Shown piece by piece: positions 24,826-35,918 of a stretch of DNA of 64,000 bases. Origin of the DNA: Adiantum capillus-veneris (taxonomy: Eukaryota > Streptophyta > Polypodiopsida > Polypodiales > Pteridaceae). A program made the translations under genes and the position numbers. Location: the NCBI GenBank assembly GCA_014529385.2, contig CM043961.1, positions 12,276,478 to 12,340,477 of the forward strand, in the 5' to 3' direction. The notes beneath the pieces are model-generated. The model saw nothing but the letters and a program-made list of their open reading frames with translations, ran no database searches and was not told the origin of the DNA. Numbering within the stretch: position 1 is the stretch's first letter; the number at the start of each line of letters is the position of its first letter.

Positions 24826-25050
24826 AAACATAAACAAAAACGCACACACACATACATAAACAAAGAATGCACACACACATTGAGAGAGGAAAAGAGAGAG
24901 AGAGAGCATGCATAAACAAAAAACGCACACATTGAGAGAGGAAAAGAGAGAGAGAACATGCATAAACAAAAAACGCACACATTGAGAGAGGAAAAGAGAG
25001 AGAAAACATGCATAAACAAAAAAACGCACACACATTGAGAGAGAAAGAGA
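24826..25050. repeat. ~55-bp minisatellite, about 4 units
   Basis: Units contain CATAAACAAAAAACGCACAC followed by ATTGAGAGAGGAAAAGAGAG, repeated with small length changes. Confidence 0.85.
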
Positions 25051-25252
25051 GAGAAACTAATTTAACGTCGTAGGAAACTAATTAAAATTAAAAGACCTAA
25101 AGATCTAGCCGACGAGGAGTTGAACTCAAGACCTATTATTCAAGAGGGAAATGGCATAACCAATCTATCATACTTGGCATGGGTGATAGAAAGGTTATAC
25201 CATTTATCTCTTTTTATTGGCACACACATCCACACACGCCCACACACACAAG

Positions 25253-25350
25253 AAGAAGAGAGTTATAACGTCGTAGGAAACTATCCTAAAAGACGTTAAA
25301 GATTAGGTTAGATGTAGACTTACGTTAAATTAGATTTAGGTTTATTTAAG
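25253..25350. repeat. Direct repeat left of the captured gene fragment (partner 25944-26041)
   Basis: Both copies start AAGAAGAGAGTT and pass through CGTCGTAGGAAACTATCC and GATTAGGTTAGATGTAGAC with few differences. They bracket the HIPP-like fragment, so duplication or recombination between copies may have accompanied the capture. Confidence 0.8.
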
Positions 25351-25440
25351 TTAAATTAGATTAGATTTAGGTTTATTTTTAAATAGATTTACGTTTATTT
25401 ACGCTAGATTTAGATTTACGTTATATTAGATTAGATTTAG

Positions 25441-25806
25441 GTCTCCATAGACTGCGATGCCTGCATGAAGCGGGTGAAGAAAGCCCTCAATGGAATATAG
25501 GGTATTGCTGCCTTCACTCATGGTGGGCTCCGTCGATCCAAAAGTACTGGTGAAATGTCTTCAGAAGATAGGGAAGAAGGTGGATCTTCAGGGCGGCAAG
25601 AGTCACTACATCCCCGACACAATGACCATCTAAACAACCTTTAGTCATTCAACATCAACTTCAAAGTTAGTAACAAGAGCAAGAACGGTCTAAAGGGCCA
25701 ATTGCTGTCGTCAGATGTGGATGGAGATGAGGCAGCGTCATCGCCGGAAGTTAACTCTCACATCTTTAGTGATGAGAATGCCAACTCTTGCCGAGTTATG
25801 TGTTAA
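25441..25806 (+). pseudogene. Captured heavy-metal-associated (HIPP-like) gene fragment
   Basis: From 25441 the plus strand encodes VSIDCDACMKRVKKALNGI, the start of a heavy-metal-associated (HMA) domain with the metal-binding CxxC (CDAC), then a TAG stop. After a frameshift it continues SVDPKVLVKCLQKIGKKVDL, the second half of the same domain as in plant HIPP/ATX1-like proteins. A Ser/Asp-rich tail follows, ending NSCRVMC and TAA at 25804-25806, near where HIPPs carry a prenylation CaaX box. The TTTAG before 25441 fits a splice acceptor. No equivalent is in the outer CACTA. Product would not be functional as read. Confidence 0.8.
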
Positions 25807-26378
25807 ATCAGTTTTAAGGTTCTTATAATCCCTGTTAGTTTAGTTCTTTGTTTTTAATATAACATAATTTACGTTAGATTTAGATTTATGTTATATTAGA
25901 TTAGACTTAGGTTTATTTAGGTTTACCCACACACACACACACACAAGAAGAAGAGAGTTTTAACGTCGTAGGAAACTATCCCAAAAGACGTTAAAGATTA
26001 GGTTAGATGTAGACTTACGTTAAATTAGATTTAGGTTTATTTTTAGTTAGATTTACGTTTATTTAGATTTACGCTTATTTACGTTAGATCGAGTCCACGC
26101 AAGAATTACTTACGGTTTAGGGTTTAGAGTTAGACGAACAGTGAAAAGATCTACTGTGAAAAGATGTTAAGATGTTGTGAAGTGCTACAGCTAGAGAAGA
26201 GGCAAAGGGGTTTTGTCCACTACATGCAGTATCATGTAGACGTGGATCTGTAGATTTCTTGTATCCACAAATATAGGTATTGACCAATAAAGACGAGATT
26301 ATAACCCAGTGGTTCAGATCTCCGTGCACCTCTAGACCGAGGTGTGCGGGGATTGGACATGACTAGAGAATGTGAGGT

Positions 26379-26379
<1 letters not shown>

Positions 26380-26445
<66 letters not shown>
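26380..26445. repeat. (GA)n microsatellite
   Basis: About 33 units upstream of the inner TNP2-like gene, as in the outer element. Confidence 0.95.
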
Positions 26446-26448
<3 letters not shown>

Positions 26449-26510
26449 GACGAAGAATGCCAATAGAATATTAAATTTGTTGTCCAGGTTATAAGATTTT
26501 TATCCTCATT

Positions 26511-28996
26511 ATGAGTAGTGACGAGGATGTGGGACCGTCCAACCGAAACACCTATCTCTCAACGAGGGTCTTATGTCCTTGTAATCAATGCAAGCATGCT
26601 GTGCGACGGACAAGACATGTTTCTTTGCAGCACGTTCGCAAATTTGGCGAGTTCGATCCATCTATTATAGATCGAGTTTTTGCCAATTATAACTCGTCGG
26701 ACTCTGACGCTGGCCAACAAGCAGCAATCTTGCAACCCAATAGACGTGTTCGCAGGCGCTTTGGTCAAGCAGCATATGTGAGGCCACAAGATGTAGCCTC
26801 TGACAGCTCGGGGGATGATCATGCAGAGCACATTCCCAACGAGGCAATGTTTGAGCCCGAGATTGATGAAATGATCGAGACGATCATGGATTCAGAAAGG
26901 CTTATCTATGATGATATGAAAAGTGAAGCCGATACGCCATTGTATAATGGAGCACGTATGTCTAGATTGAAAGCACTCCTGGTTCTTCTCAACATGCAGG
27001 CAAAGTTTGGATGGAGTGACACTAGCGTCACAACGCTTTTCAGGTGATCTATTACAATTAGTTTACTTTAATAAAACTCTAAATGTATAATGATCTGATA
27101 GATTTTTACACGACTGTATCGTATTTTTATGTTGTGTAGATTGCTTAAAGAGCACATACTACCAGCTGACAATGTGATGCCAGATTCCCGAGATGAAGCA
27201 AGAAAGATTTTGCGAAACTTGGGGATGGATTACAATTCTATCCACGCTTGTCCTAATGACTGCATTCTTTTCAGAGGGGAATACATAGACATGGAGAAGT
27301 GTCCGAAATGTGATTCTGAAAGATATCGAGTAGATCTCCACGGGACAAAAATTCCACAAAAGGTTTTGCGACATTTTCCTCTGCTTCCTCGCATCAAGCA
27401 TTTCTTCGAATGTAAGTCCATGGCCGCCCTAGCATCATGGCATGAGGAGAATAAATCTTCGGATGGTGTGCTACGAATTCCTGCAGATTGCGCAGCCTGG
27501 AAACATATAGATGGAACATGGTCGGATTTTGCCAGGAAGCTCGAAATTTGCGCTTTTGAGAAACATTTTCCTACTACCATGCTAACCATTCAGGTGCATC
27601 TTCTTGTTCACATAGTTGATGAGGTGGAAATAGCTGGCACAGTTCATTCCAGATGGATGTTCTTCTTAGAACGTTTCATGAAAACGCTTAAGGGATATGT
27701 GCATCAAAAGGCACGTCCGGAGGGTAGCATGGCAGAAGGTTGGTTGGTATCAGAGTCCCTAGTGTACATTGGAGAGTGGTTAGACGGATTTGATAAAGCC
27801 CGCGACACGCTATGGCGAACCATAGATGATGATCGCATATCTGGGATTGTCATGTGCAATCTCGGTGTTGAGAAGAAGATGACGGAAGATCTAGAGGCTA
27901 AAATCAACCGATTTTGCATGCTTCACAATCCAGTGATGCAAAAGTGGATTTCACAATATGAGGATGCAAAGCAAGAGCGACAAAGGGCACGAATCGAGTG
28001 GAGACGGGGAAGACGACCACCGATGCACTATCCGACGGTTCTGGAGAGCCTACCAACCTTCATGAGCTTAAGATGGTTGCACAACCAATTGAAAAGCGCA
28101 CAACAATGCGGTGACGAAGTGACCAAGGAAGAGTGGGAGTACTCTCGGGGTTGCGCGACCAAGGTAAGTTTGCAATGTACGACTAGCTAGTGACTTTATT
28201 TCTAAACGTTTGAACGGCCACTCGTAATCTTTGTTCGTTGTAGTATAAGTCATACACAGCAGCATGGTGTAAAGGTCGACATTTTAGGGTGGAACGAATC
28301 GACAAAAAGCGTTTTACTCAAGATTGTGGAATCATGGAAAAATTTGAACAGTTTAGTCGACGACGTTCCTCTGATGAAGATCCTGTGGTGGCGGAACTCA
28401 CTTACTTCGGCACGCTGCAAGAGATTTTGAGGATCGATTACAAAGGATTTTTTGTCTACTTGTTCGACGTGCAATGGTTCAAGATAATCATGGAGGGTCG
28501 CAACGCTACTGTGCGTAGAGGAGAGTCTGGTTTTCTTGAGGTGGATTCTACTAAGAAATGGACTGACCTAAGAGACACTTTCGTACTACCCGAGCATTGT
28601 GAACAAGTAAGTATGTAAATAGTTAACATCCCCCTTTTACAAGTTATGTGCTTGAAAGCTCTCATGTAAGTTATGTGGCTCTGGCAGGTAATATTTCATC
28701 CTACAAAGTCTACATCAAACTGGTGGTACGTCATAGAGGTAGCCCCTCGTAGTGCAAGGACGTATGAAGGCTACCATGTGCCAATCACAACGGCATCAAT
28801 GGAGGAGATCAGAGAAGATGCTCAATCAGAAGCCGCTGCAGTGGTGCCAGACGAGCATCAAGATGCTACTACTTTATATGGGGTGCATGCAGAGGAGCTA
28901 CAAAATGAAACAGAGGATATGTGTTTAAACGGAAAGGTCTATATAGATATAGGACGTTATGCTGAGTTATGCGAGGATGAGAGAGAGATCTCTTAA
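26511..28996 (+). CDS. TNP2-like protein lacking the transposase core (inner CACTA)
   Basis: Four exons join in frame with GT-AG introns: 26511-27043, 27140-28163, 28244-28606 and 28688-28996, giving 742 residues and no stop. Visible parts: transposase-associated N domain with LCPCNQCKH (about residues 21-29), acidic segment, CPNDC...CPKC motif (about 215-238), DUF4218-like HLLVHIVDEVEIAG (about 330), DUF4216-like LTYFGTLQEILRIDY (about 570) and an acidic C end. Compared with the outer copy, about 1.25 kb (outer 20475-21725) is gone, removing the core with RLGLTMDG and DPMHI. A 1-bp loss just before the join keeps the frame, giving a new linker KLEIC. It cannot cut DNA as read. It might bind DNA or interfere, which is inference. 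Confidence 0.8.
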
Positions 28997-29163
28997 AGCC
29001 ACAAATATTGTATTTGAACAATTTTGCTCCGTGTTGTAAAAGCTCTGGCTCTCTAAGTACCTTCCATGGTGTATAACGCTCTTTTCTACTCGCGCTCACA
29101 TCTTTTGATTGAAAATTCTGAGTTTTCGACTTGCCTCTTCTATCACTCAATTCATTGCGTCAT

Positions 29164-29915
29164 TGTGATGACGGCAAGAAGGTGATCTTGCGCATGTGTG
29201 GTCTTTGCTCTCAGCTGTTTAGACACTACATACTAAACAAATGGAGTGAAGTACCAAGTGATTTAAAAAACAGAGTCATCAGCATACTTCATGATGAGTT
29301 TCCCGTTCCAACACGGGATCAACGCTAAGACCTGATGAAGATTCGAATGCGCGAATACTGCAAACACAAGCGTTCCGAAGTGCAAAAAGCAATCAAGCAT
29401 GGGTGGAACAGGCCAGATTGGATGGCCAAAGAAGATTGGAAGAATGCGAAGAAAGCAGCGCGCGAGAATCCTGACAAGTGGAAGCAACAAAAGGATGCAG
29501 CCAGAGCGCGAGTAGAGGCAGGGAGCTCACACCACTTGGGGAGTGGTGGATGGGCATCATTTGAGGCCGATTTTGTAAGTGTTTTCGCATTGCTCTTTAT
29601 GTTCGACAGTCTAGGGTTTATGAGTTTTTTAATTCTAACATAATGAAATCTTTGTATGTTTTGACAGTGGTCGATGACAGGACGTGATCCCACACTGTAC
29701 GAGCGCGAGTACGTAGGCAGGAAGGGCTTAAACGCCCTGATGGACATTCTCAGTTCTCGCGGCGGCATGGTTAGTATTAGGGTTTACTCTTTTCTATTTT
29801 TTGTATTGTTTTATAAATGTCGTTATATGTTTATACTTACTGAAAGCTGTCTTATTGTCTTTTTTTGTAGAATCCGACAGATACGCCGCTTGGACGCGAT
29901 GAGACGTCTGACTAG
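29164..29915 (+). pseudogene. CACTA second gene, 5'-truncated (inner element)
   Basis: Exons 29164-29574, 29668-29769 and 29871-29915 join in phase. The first contains GKKVILRMCGLCSQLFR and a basic helix-rich stretch (MREYCKHKRSEVQ...HGWNRPDW...). The second encodes DPTLYEREYVGRKG...LMDIL; the last ends at TAG. The N-terminal ~1.1 kb seen in the outer element is absent and a TAA stop lies at 29326-29328. Probably a transposase-24/TNP1-type accessory protein that binds subterminal repeats; family call is moderate. Confidence 0.7.
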
Positions 29916-30289
29916 ACGACGTCAGTTTAGCCGTAGCTAGATAGCATTAGTTTAGGGTTTCTCATAGCTTATGTATCATGAGATGGATTTTATACGTCTT
30001 TTTGAACCATGTATATTATTACATTTGTCACCGCAGTTCATTTTGCCAATCAATTCTTTATGCCTATGATGTTGTACAATTGTCATTATTACATTTGCCA
30101 ATCAATTCATTTTGCCTATGATGTGTACAATTGTCAATTTTACGCTTGTCAATTTTGCAAACAATGCGTCTTGTGGGTGACTATTTTGGATCTATTATCT
30201 ACCCTTGCACTTTTTTAAAAAAGTGAATCAAGTACAATATGGTTGATGGGTGGCAGGGCATTCAATGCCCTGTCACCAAAAAAAAATTC

Positions 30290-30542
30290 TCTCGGGCGTT
30301 GCTATAACCGTCGCTATATATGGCTTTGTAGCATCACTATGAGCGTCGCTATAGACTTCTGTTTAAACGTCGCTATAACCGTCGCTATATACGTCGCTAT
30401 AAGCGTCGCTATATAGCGACGTTTATAGCGACGCATATAGCGACGCTCTCGTAGCGACGCTATTAGCGACGTCGGGGGTTATAAAAACCCAGTGTATTTC
30501 CGTCGTTAACAGCGTCACAAGAGCACACAACCTCTTGTAGTC
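30290..30542. repeat. Inner CACTA 3' subterminal array
   Basis: At least six CGTCGCTATA-type motifs run in one direction and then about five TATAGCGACG in the other, meeting in a palindrome near 30405-30425, followed by the terminal CCTCTTGTAGT. Such dense inverted motifs are typical transposase-binding arrays. Confidence 0.9.
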
Positions 30543-31149
30543 AATGCTGCATGACGAGTTTCCCGTTTCAACACGGGATGACCGGTCAATGAAGACCTAA
30601 TGAAGGTTCGAATGCGCGAATACTGCAAGCACAAGCGTTCCAAAGTGCAAAAAACAATTAAGCATGGGTGGAACAGACCAGATTGGCTGGCCAAAGAAGA
30701 TTGTAAGAATGCGAAGAAAGTAGCGCACGAAAATCCCGACAAGTGGAAGCAACAAAAGGAGGCAGCCAGAGCGCGAGTAGAGGCAAGGAGAGCGAGGAGT
30801 GGACATCATTTGAGGCCGATTTTGTAAGTGTTTTCGCATTGCTCTTTAGGTTTGATAGTTTAGGGTTTTTAAATTCTAATATAATGGATTCTTTGTATGT
30901 TTTGACAGTGGTCAATGACAGGACGCGACCCCACACCGTACGAGCGTGAGTACGTAGGTAGGAAGGGCTTAAATGCTCTGATGGACATTCTGAGTTCTCG
31001 CGGTGGCATGGTTAGTATTAGGGTTTACTTTCTATTTGTTGTATTGTTTAATAAGTTATATGTTTATACTTACAGAAAGCTGTCTTATTGTTTTTTTTTT
31101 GCAGAATCCGATAGATACGCCGCTTGGACATGATGAGACTGACGTCTGA
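30543..31149 (+). pseudogene. CACTA second gene, 3' part (outer element)
   Basis: Continuation of the gene broken at 24387: LHDEFPVSTR, then the basic stretch (30600-30823), exon 30909-31010 (DPTPYEREYVGRKG) and exon 31105-31149 ending at TGA. Splice sites match the inner copy. A frame break near 30575-30600 and the nested insertion inactivate it. Confidence 0.75.
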
Positions 31150-31594
31150 TTAGACGACGTCAGTTTAGCCGTAGTTAGATAGCATTAGTTTCCTTTTGTC
31201 ATAGCATATGTATCATGAGATGACGTTTATACATCTTTTTGTAACTATTGAAAAACTATGAATATTTTTTCAATAATGACAATGGTGTTGTAACTATTAC
31301 ATTTGCAAAGTTTAACAATCAAGTGATTTTGCCTATGATGTGTATAATTGTCATTGATTTACTTTTGTCAGTTTTGTATCTTTATTTTGCAAACAATACT
31401 ATGGATGATGGAGTTAATGGTTGTATTGTCTTGTGGGTGACTACTTTGGGTCTATATCTAATCTTGCACTTTCTTTCAAAGGTGAATCTGGGCTTATCTT
31501 GGATTCATTTAGGTTTACTCAATTATTGAAACATTCAATATGGTTGATGGGTGGCAGGGCATTCAATGTTCTGCCACCAATTTTTTTTTCTCTC

Positions 31595-31829
31595 GGGCGT
31601 CGCTATGAGCATCGTTATATAAAGCTCTGCAACATCGCCATAAACGGCGCTATAGGTGGCCTGTAACGTCGCTATGATTGTCGCTATATAGCGACGATTA
31701 TAGCAACACTCACAGCGACGTTCCCATATCAACGCTGTTAACGACGGTCTTAGTGACGCCGAGAAGTATAAAAACCCAATGTATTTCCGTCGCTAACAGC
31801 GTCACAAGTGCACACAACCTCTTGTAGTG
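31595..31829. repeat. Outer CACTA 3' subterminal array
   Basis: Degenerate GTCGCTAT / ATAGCGAC motifs in both directions and the terminal CCTCTTGTAGTG. More diverged than the inner copy. Confidence 0.85.
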
Positions 31830-31832
31830 TAT

Positions 31833-32940
31833 GAAACTATTTTAGTTAATTTGGCACTAGTTTTCTTGCTATCTTAAAATGGGCAATAAGTTAAACTACT
31901 ACTCTTAACTACTCAACTTAGACCTTATTAACAAAGTTGCTCTCATTCATGGATGGTTGTAATAATAGTAAAAGTTGTTCCAAAATGCTAACGGCATCAT
32001 TTGCCATCCTCATCTTGGGGAAGACTTCTTCAAGTTAAACGTTTTCTTGCTTGTTGCATCCATGTAGAGGTGTGATAAAGATAGAAGCATTGCATATGTA
32101 TTCTAAGAGATGACTTGCATAGTACTAGAGAGCAATCAAAAGGCAGTTGTTTTAGTGACACTCCAAAGTGTTTCAAAGATCAAATCGACATCCACAATCA
32201 CTTAGTAGATGATTTGCACCCAAAAAGTTATGATGATAATTCTATAGGAAGTTACACAAAGAGTTATAATGATAATTCTACTGATCAAGCCATTTATGGA
32301 CTTCCAAAGAATCATTGGAAGAGCATCTACTCTAGCTTGGGGACGATTGGTAGAGCATCTACTCTGAGTTGAGGAATCATATCTAAACAATTGATTTCAC
32401 TGACCGCACTCTTTAACAACCGTATCTGCAATCAAATGAACCTAAAATTTGAGCAAGAGATGTAATTGAGGCACATTCCCTGGACCATAACACAAAATTG
32501 TCAAGGATCACATGCATGTGAGTGACTTGTTGCCATACTGGTGTAGATTGCTTCTCAAAAGCCGTCGGGACATTTATTTCGACTGCAATATTATAGGCAA
32601 GGGTTCCCAAGGTTTGAAGGTTCACAATGTGAATCTTTGGGTGATGGGTTCACAACTTGTATATTGCTACTTAAGTGCCTTTGAAGCAACATGATCCCCA
32701 ACTCCATTCATTTAGATCCCAAGCCCTCAAGGCTCATTGGGATGATGCCATGTCTATAGCAAGCATCATGATCAAGATGCACACCCCACGGTAAAGGATT
32801 CGAATTGTATAAAAGGCGATTTCCGAAGGCGGCCGGTTTTCTTGTTAAGGTTGTTGACACCATAGCTTGCGTCCGGTACTCAATTGTTGCCCTATTAGTG
32901 AATGCACGGACGTGGGCAGCACTGAAGGACAAAGTGAAAC
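31833..32940. other. No gene seen; 3' flank of NHL gene
   Basis: No supported coding region. The part next to 32940 would hold the 3' UTR of the minus-strand NHL gene; no clear AATAAA was found near the stop. Confidence 0.4.
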
Positions 32941-33720
32941 TTATTGCAACAGAGAGAGGAACTTGAGCCTGCATGATTTGGAGAGAATGTGAGCATTTGT
33001 GTGAGGGCGAGGTGTGCTCATCTCTACGTTGCAGTAGACAAGGGCCTTGAAGGCCTTGGATCTTCGGCCCCAGACACGTATGCGTGCCCGCATCGCCAAC
33101 TCCACCTGCACCCACATTTTGTCGCTAGTGTTCATTGCCTTCTGCAATCCCAAACCAGCTTTCTCTGGGAGAGGGGCATCCTGCCCCTTTACTTGGAGCT
33201 CTATTTCTGTGCTGGCCTTCACCCCCACATAGAATGATGGCAAGGACCCGTTTCCTACCTTAAGCCCTTCATAGCCAAGCCCCACATCGACCTGCTCAAA
33301 GTAGATCCCAATCTTCTTGTTGGGATTCTTAATCTCGGCTGTGAAATTCAGATCCGTTTGTAGATAGAAAGAGGGCTGTTTCACGCCCACATTGCGCCCC
33401 TCGCCTGCCCCGGCCTTGATTGGTTGCATCGTCACGTTGAATTGTGTGATGTAGGCTCTTGCGACAGAGAAATTGGGCGCTTTTGGCTGCAATAAGAGGT
33501 ATACAACGGAAGCTGCAATGAAGAAGAGGAAAAGAAGAATGGCAATGGAAGCACACAAGCAGCAGCAGCAGCGGCAACCCTTGCTACTTCTACGTCTGTA
33601 TACGCGACCGCCATGGTGCTGGCAAGGATGGTATGCCAGAGGTGCGGATCGGAACCTCTTCTTTCTCAGCTCTTCCGGTTCTGCACTTCCTGACAAGGGA
33701 AAGACACGATACTCGGCCAT
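32941..33720 (-). CDS. NDR1/HIN1-like (NHL) LEA-2 family membrane protein
   Basis: Intronless 259-residue protein, normal for the family. A basic, Ser/Arg-rich cytosolic N end (residues 1-48) leads to a Cys cluster (CRCCCCLC, 49-56) that could be acylated and one membrane span (about 55-77, ASIAILLFLFFIAASVVYLLL). The rest is a LEA-2 domain (about 90-225) with the NFTAEIKNPNKKIGIYF core and several N-x-S/T sites, ending VYCNVEM...CRLKF as NHLs do. Members sit in the plasma membrane and act in defence signalling, wall contact or stress responses; the exact role here is unknown. The ATG at 33720 is the first in the frame and gives a full-length protein. It is the only intact host gene found. 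Confidence 0.9.
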   Translation of the reverse strand: MAEYRVFPLSGSAEPEELRKKRFRSAPLAYHPCQHHGGRVYRRRSSKGCRCCCCLCASIAILLFLFFIAASVVYLLLQPKAPNFSVARAYITQFNVTMQPIKAGAGEGRNVGVKQPSFYLQTDLNFTAEIKNPNKKIGIYFEQVDVGLGYEGLKVGNGSLPSFYVGVKASTEIELQVKGQDAPLPEKAGLGLQKAMNTSDKMWVQVELAMRARIRVWGRRSKAFKALVYCNVEMSTPRPHTNAHILSKSCRLKFLSLLQ

Positions 33721-34249
33721 TTTTGGTGGAATGGCACCTTATGGAGATCAAAGTGGACTTGGCTCTTCAAGTATAGGCTAATAAAAGTGAGCACAACACA
33801 ACGTGCCTACACCACCATCACCACTTCCACTAACCTTAAGACCTAAAATAAGAATAACTAAATTTCAATGCAACCTTGCACTCTCACCAAAGGTTTGCAG
33901 GGCTTTGAGCACAAGGTACACAACCATTGTAGCAACATAGGTTGTGGCTTCAAACCGGAGGCTGCCATCAGAATTCGTGAGAGACATGTGTTCGTTTACC
34001 CAAAGAAGCTCACATCCTCCTATAGCTTGTAATAAACGTGAGTGTTTACTCCTTGCCCAAGTTAAGTGCTATAAGTTTTTACTAAATTCAAAAAGCTTAA
34101 CAAGGCTACAACACTTATTGCAAACCCCACAAGTGTTGAAAGCACTCCAACCCCTCCGGGCCCTCTAGTTGCTAGGTGTGATGGGGCTCTAAAGAAATGA
34201 GTGTCAGATTGTCAAAGGTCAACGGCTCGAAAGGATAAACGTTACACTG
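33721..34249. other. Presumed NHL promoter/5' region
   Basis: No gene. The interval directly upstream of the minus-strand NHL start (rising coordinates) should hold its promoter. No unambiguous TATA box at a convincing distance could be singled out by eye. Confidence 0.35.
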
Positions 34250-35660
34250 ATGAACAAGGCCTTGGTGGACGTCAATGTTGAGAAAAATGCTAACGAGAAG
34301 GGAAACACCTGTTTAGGTGTTCAGTCAGAGAAGAATATTTGGTGGCTGGTAGCTTTTCATCTTCCACATGAGACACATGAGTCCCTGAAATGGTATTTCA
34401 ATCACACACCAATTGTTGACGACATTCGGCAACAACAAAAAGGAAAAAGATTGCACGTCTCAGGTTTGGATATGTTCCAAGTGGAGTTGTATTTAGAAGG
34501 AGACTTGAAAACTTTCAAGTGTATATTAGGGTGCACGTAAGGTGTAATAACCCTCTTTCCATGCATTTACTGTTGCCACAGTAAAGTCTCCATGGGAATT
34601 GAAAGCAAGGGTGCAAAGGCCAGCAAGTCAAAGACTGGTAAGGGAAAGAGTGGCAAAGTTGTAGTCAACTCTGTGAAAGATGTATCCACTACACAAATAG
34701 TGAGCAAAGCACTACAACAATGGTTTCAAGGTATCCTTAGTTGTGATCGAAGTGTACTCACTAATTGAGACATGGATGATCCAAATTGGGATCTTTTGTG
34801 TGCATCCTTCATGTCCGCCTACAAATTCTTGCAAGTTGCTAATGCTTTATAGTAATTATGCTTGGAATATGGAGCCTGCAAAAAAAGGGGAGAATGCATA
34901 AGAGAACTCGAGGCGATTCTATTAAGTGTTGGTCTCGATGGTGGCGTAATCAAAGGACAAGAAGGCATCTGAAAATACACAAGATTGCCCTAATAAAATA
35001 TGTATGGGTGGCAGTAAAGCTAGGCATTTTCTTTCAGACTATTATGACTCTCAAATTTCCATTGAGTTTTAGTTGTGGAAAAAGGTGTGTGACATTACCA
35101 CCTACAGAGGTAACGAAGCAACCCTTGGAATTAAGCGCGTGTGTGTGGAAGTCTATAGATAATATTTTCGTCTGTTTGAAAAGGCAAAGCTAACTTCAGA
35201 TGAGATATCCACCTTGAAGTTTGTAATCAATAATTTCACAAAGCAAATGTTTGATGCCTGGGAGGAAACAAACATTTACATGGTGGGTTAAACACTTAGT
35301 CTCCAGAGTCAAAATGGATATGTGTTTGACCTAAAGTCTCTTTTTTCCAGAACATTCTTTCTGCACATGGTATGGTTGATTGGACATTTGGAGTAGCCAA
35401 GGAATGGAGCGCTCACACTACCAAGCAAAAACAATATACTTCAAAAATACACATCATGGAGGTGGAAGGAAAAGGAGCGATGCCCTACATGAGATGTCCA
35501 ATTGGTTCTACAAAGTTTTAGTGGGGAGAGAGAGGAAGAAAACCAGAGTGCCAAAAAGTCTAAAATGCAAAAGTAGCGAAAGTGGTTAACGTGAGGCAAT
35601 CACAATCATATCATACTTCGACTACAAAAGATTGTTTTTGATGATGGTTGGAGACAAGGC
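34250..35660 (+). pseudogene. Decayed coding-like region, family unknown
   Basis: Plus-strand open stretches with protein-like composition: 34250-34540 (96 codons, MNKALVDVNVEKNAN), 34596-34765 (Lys/Ser-rich, then QIVSKALQQWFQGIL), and pieces reading TSDEISTLKFVINNFTK near 35195-35240. Frames shift and stops are frequent. No domain recognised. It precedes the low-complexity and H3-like region on the same strand and may be part of the same decayed unit. Confidence 0.3.
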
Positions 35661-35918
35661 CACGAAATGATAGCGTTGGGTGAAAAACTGATAAATTTTT
35701 AACACTAACCATTTTTATTGTAAACATGCATTCTAATACCAAGTGATTTTTTCACAGTAGTTTCGTGTTTGGAGTTTATTTTATTTTATTAGTTTTATTA
35801 ATTAAATTTTTAAATTTTTTTGAAAACTTTAAGTACTCTATAAGTCAAAGCTTACAACTTAAAGTTTATTTCTCATTTTCATGTTCTAGAAGATCCTCTC
35901 GAGCCCAAACAGGCACAC

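Larger units (their letters stand above)
24388..30542 (+). mobile_element. Inner CACTA transposon nested in the outer one
   Basis: Starts CACTACAAGAGG at 24388 and ends CCTCTTGTAGTC at 30542 (last base changed from G). Flanking triplets are CAT (24385-24387) and AAT (30543-30545), a target duplication with one change. The interrupted gene lines up across the site with the uninterrupted copy near 29275-29310. It is 6155 bp and clearly the same family as its host. It has fewer stops, so it is younger or less decayed. It carries a captured host gene piece (25441-25806) and an internally deleted TNP2 gene. Confidence 0.94.
17407..31829 (+). mobile_element. Outer CACTA (En/Spm) DNA transposon
   Basis: The element starts CACTACAAGAGG and ends CCTCTTGTAGTG, a perfect 12-bp terminal inverted repeat, flanked by a 3-bp target duplication TAT (17404-17406 and 31830-31832). 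Both ends carry subterminal copies of GCGACGCT / AGCGTCGC-type motifs, the usual transposase-binding layout of CACTA elements. It has a TNP2-type gene (19436-23143) and a second gene (23716-31149), both broken. A second CACTA sits in the second gene; without it the element is about 8.3 kb. It can no longer encode an intact transposase. Confidence 0.96.

Noticed and set aside
24456-25035. Long minus-strand frames rich in Leu/Ser/Cys/Val
   Set aside because: They translate CA, GA and minisatellite repeats; all three frames stay open, as expected for such repeats.
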